From Pinguiococcus pyrenoidosus (taxonomy: Eukaryota > Sar > Pinguiophyceae > Pinguiochrysidales > Pinguiochrysidaceae), in NCBI GenBank assembly GCA_019677205.1, contig JAAMXY010001517.1, positions 1 through 18,012 of the forward strand: a stretch of DNA of 18,012 bases, written 5' to 3'. The notes below the pieces were generated by a model that was not told where the DNA came from, searched no databases, and was given only the letters and a program-made list of their open reading frames with translations. The translations under genes were made by a program, and so were the position numbers. Shown here in pieces: positions 16,001-18,012 of this stretch. Within the stretch, counting starts at the first letter, position 1. Each line of letters begins with the position of its first letter.

Positions 16001-18012
16001 AAAGCTGCAAAGCTGTTTGACCGGGATACGAAATCATGCTCGTCCCAAGGGACAGCCACCATCACTTCAACCTTTCCTCGCTTCTCGAGAACCAGTAGGA
16101 GTCTGCGAGCTGGATCTTGCACCAGCGAAAGCAAAACGTCTGCAGGAGCCTTTGCATCAAAGCTTCTGTCTCTGTCAAACACAAGTCCCGCCAGCGGGCG
16201 AATGCGGCTGTCGTTCTGAGCGCTAATGTGACTTATATCCAAGCTAGCAAAACTCGCCAAGTCGGAAGGATCTTCATCATGTAGCGACAAGCGAATGACA
16301 TGCAGAGATTGGTTGCCGTAGGCATCAATGAAGTCTCTGCAGATCTCAAGAGGATCACCATATGTAGTCTCTTCGACGTCATACAGTTTGCGAAGCGCTT
16401 TCGCCACCGAGTCTGAGCTTGAAACGATCTTCGTTTGGCAACTGGCAAGCCGCAACGACACTTAGACTTGTTACCACAGGCCACGGTCGCATGAGGACTT
16501 ACCTTAATGCAATCAGGCCTAGCAAACCGCGCCAGTGCTCCAGGGTTTCTGTGCTGGCAAGCTTTCGCCTTTTGCGTGAGCCGTGGGCTTCCAGTTGCTG
16601 AAACTTCACAAGAGAACCCCGCTCTTCGCCTTGGTCCTCAATCTTCACCAAGCTTTTACCAGCGTGCCCTTCTCCTTTTGCGACGCCTTCGATGTTTACC
16701 GTTTCTGCTTTGACAAGGTTCCCAACCTCCTGCTCTCCAAGCCATCTGCCAAAGTTGGCCATGTCTCTCAACATCTCTGCGGAAATCCAGTGCGGAAAGG
16801 CATTCGACGCGGTCCAAGGTAAACGCTCCAAGTCTTCGTCCAGTTCCCACACATTTTTCGGCACAAGCTCCACATGCTGCTGCCTATCCATAGCTGCTTC
16901 GACGTTGTCCGCTCTTCTGATACGGTCTTCGGCAGGCTTCGTCTTTGCAGCAAGACGATTGCCATCGGCGGCTTCTGTGCTGGTCGAGGGTTGGTCAGTA
17001 GCCGTCAAGACCCCATAGGCCCCTGCCGCTTCCTTCGCCTGCAAGCAGCAGCATTCATCAGCAGCGAGACGGCGGATCGGCGCGACCAGCTTATCCTTAC
17101 CTTCTTCCGCTCTCGAAGGAGGGAGAGAATCTCTGTGTTGGCTTTCCAGTTCAACCACTGATCCATTTCAGAGAGCCGCTTTGGAAGCCCTAAGACGGCT
17201 GCACCAGTCCTCAGGTCGATGCCAAAGAGCGTACTCAAGGCTAGGCTCGGGGCTGCTTGGAGCAGTTCGGCAGCTTTTCGGCCGATCTGTTTCGTAATCC
17301 TGGGATTGCCGTTGAGGTAGAGCTCTCGAAGATTCCTGCATCTTTCGATTCCTTTGCTCAGCAGGACCCAGGCTCCGTCGTTGCTGATGTCATTGAAGGA
17401 GAGGTTGAGTGATTCGAGACTCGGTAGGTGCATCACAGCATGCTCGACCAACACATCGACATCGGCATCCGTCAGATTTTGCCGGTCTAAATGAAGCCTT
17501 CTCCCTCCATATGTTCGACACTCTTCTTGAACGTTTGTCCACCAAAGCGGTAGTGCAGTGGTCGAATCCGGTAGTCCTACGGTCGGTGCTGCAGATTGTT
17601 GCGGGGGGCGCTGCTTGCGTGCACCCGACCTCCCGCGTTCGCGTACATACTCGAGTATAGCTGTGTTGTGCGATCGGTGAAGCCGAGGGGGAAGCTGCAG
17701 GATCTCAAAATGGTCGCGCAGGTCTACGCCATCAAAAGAAGTGAGAGAAGGCAGCATATTCTGCGAGAGCTTCTTCGCCAGGGCTTTCGCGCCTTCATCG
17801 CCAATGGAGTTGTAGGAAAGGTAGAGCTGAGTGAGCTGCGGCACGCTCGGCAGTCCTCGCTCCGCCAGGGCTTTCGCGCCTTCATCGCCAATGGAATTGC
17901 TTCTAAGGTAGAGCTGAGTGAGCTGCGGCACGCTCGGCAGTCCTTGCTCCGCCAGGGCTTTCGCGCCTTCATCGCCAATGGAGTTGCTCATAAGGTCGAG
18001 CTGAGTGAGCTG
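13082..18012 (-). CDS. Multi-exon LRR protein with large unrecognised C-terminal region, 5'-partial
   Basis: Exons 18012-17101, 17038-16503, 16441-14636, 14560-14204 and 14141-13082 join with matching phases to at least 1,556 residues. The 5' end lies beyond the right edge. Residues 1 to ~90 are near-identical 29-residue LRRs (QLTQLYLxSNSIGDEGAKALAE), then a C-cap (DGVDLRDH ... ILEYVRER). A Gln/Pro/Arg linker leads to a second cassette (~155-304) with its own N-cap (PLWW), LRRs and C-cap (FGIDLR ... ILSLLRERKK). Both resemble the ROCO LRR cassette, so the genes are LRR paralogues. Residues ~305-1556 match no family I know. Visible there are a basic SRKRRKL (458-464) that could be a nuclear signal, a Walker A-like GEGHAGKS (426-433), and a second basic patch near the end of exon 3. 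No Roc, COR or kinase is seen. The gene ends 861 bp upstream of ROCO on the same strand. The exon model rests on splice-site logic alone. Confidence 0.78.
14142..14203 (-). other. Second LRR gene, intron 4 (62 bp, phase 2; alternative acceptor possible)
   Basis: Donor ACAGAGAG|GTAGGTT (exon ends 14204). The preferred acceptor CACCTTTTTTTTAG|T (exon resumes 14141) has the best pyrimidine tract and gives a 62-bp intron like the others in this gene. An acceptor at TTGCAG|C (exon resumes 14081, intron 122 bp) keeps the same frame and would remove 20 residues. Confidence 0.7.
14561..14635 (-). other. Second LRR gene, intron 3 (75 bp, phase 2)
   Basis: Donor CTACTTTG|GTAAGC (exon ends 14636) and acceptor TTCCTTTTTCGTAG|T (exon resumes 14560). 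The split codon TG+T gives Cys and opens the next frame (LLREVIDVKG). A branch-point-like CTACTAAT lies inside the intron. Confidence 0.8.
16442..16502 (-). other. Second LRR gene, intron 2 (61 bp, phase 2)
   Basis: Consensus donor GCATTAAG|GTAAGT (exon ends 16503) and acceptor GCTTGCCAG|T (exon resumes 16441). The split codon AG+T gives Ser483 and joins the two frames. Confidence 0.83.
17039..17100 (-). other. Second LRR gene, intron 1 in window (62 bp, phase 0)
   Basis: Donor CGGAAGAAG|GTAAGG (exon ends 17101) and acceptor CTGCTTGCAG|GCGAAG (exon resumes 17038). It falls directly after the second LRR C-cap (LLRERKK), the same place and phase as ROCO intron 1 relative to its LRR cassette. 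Confidence 0.85.
17760..18012 (-). repeat. 87-bp LRR-coding tandem repeats running off the right edge
   Basis: Nearly identical 87-bp units, each coding one 29-residue LRR. The shared string agggctttcgcgccttcat begins at about 17780, 17867 and 17954. The array continues past the window edge, so the number of LRRs is unknown. Near-identity at DNA level suggests recent expansion. Confidence 0.88.

Noticed and set aside
15900-16100. Possible likeness between an 'AVP ... VS ... FAA' stretch in the second LRR gene and one in the ROCO protein after COR
   Set aside because: Too short and too weak by eye to claim homology; a profile comparison would be needed.

Overview
This window is nuclear DNA from a eukaryotic microbe, most likely a protist or alga. 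Three things show this: short GT-AG introns of about 61 to 128 bp whose phases join neighbouring reading frames exactly, a seven-transmembrane class C receptor, and an LRR-Roc-COR (ROCO) protein. Ser/Thr/Pro 'PTPAPS' stalks next to DUF285-type surface repeats recall stramenopile-type algae (diatoms, pelagophytes, brown algae). The sequence alone does not fix the lineage, so that is inference.

Layout, left to right. (1) 2-2776, + strand: the 3' part of a large surface protein. It has two DUF285-type 25-residue repeat modules, a Pro/Ser/Thr stalk, one C-terminal membrane helix and a very short tail. Its 5' end lies outside the window. (2) 2777-3808: convergent intergenic DNA with a long GA-rich purine tract and a small TCGTA-type repeat. 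(3) 6343-3809, - strand: an intronless class C (GABA-B-like) GPCR with signal peptide, Venus-flytrap ectodomain, 7TM and a Ser/Thr-rich tail. (4) 6344-7839: intergenic DNA between the GPCR start and the ROCO stop, with two short tandem repeats, one palindromic. (5) 12220-7840, - strand: a complete three-exon ROCO gene of 1,381 residues (LRR, Roc GTPase, COR, coiled coil, hydrophobic C-terminal region). (6) 12221-13081: intergenic, presumably holding the ROCO promoter, with a repeated AGCCTGATAGTGACCC-like element. (7) 18012-13082, - strand: the 3' part of a second LRR gene in five exons. It carries two LRR cassettes related to that of the ROCO protein, followed by about 1,250 residues in which I recognise no domain.

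How they fit together: all four genes look like sensing proteins, namely an adhesive or recognition surface protein, a ligand-gated GPCR, and two intracellular LRR proteins of which one has a GTPase switch. The two LRR genes share an N-cap, 29-residue repeats and a C-cap ending in an 'IL..xRER' motif. In both genes an exon ends at codon phase 0 just after that motif, which suggests that LRR cassettes are exchanged as exon units between different effector bodies. The most novel item is the second LRR gene with its unrecognised effector-like region. A joint function of the four genes is a hypothesis from proximity only.
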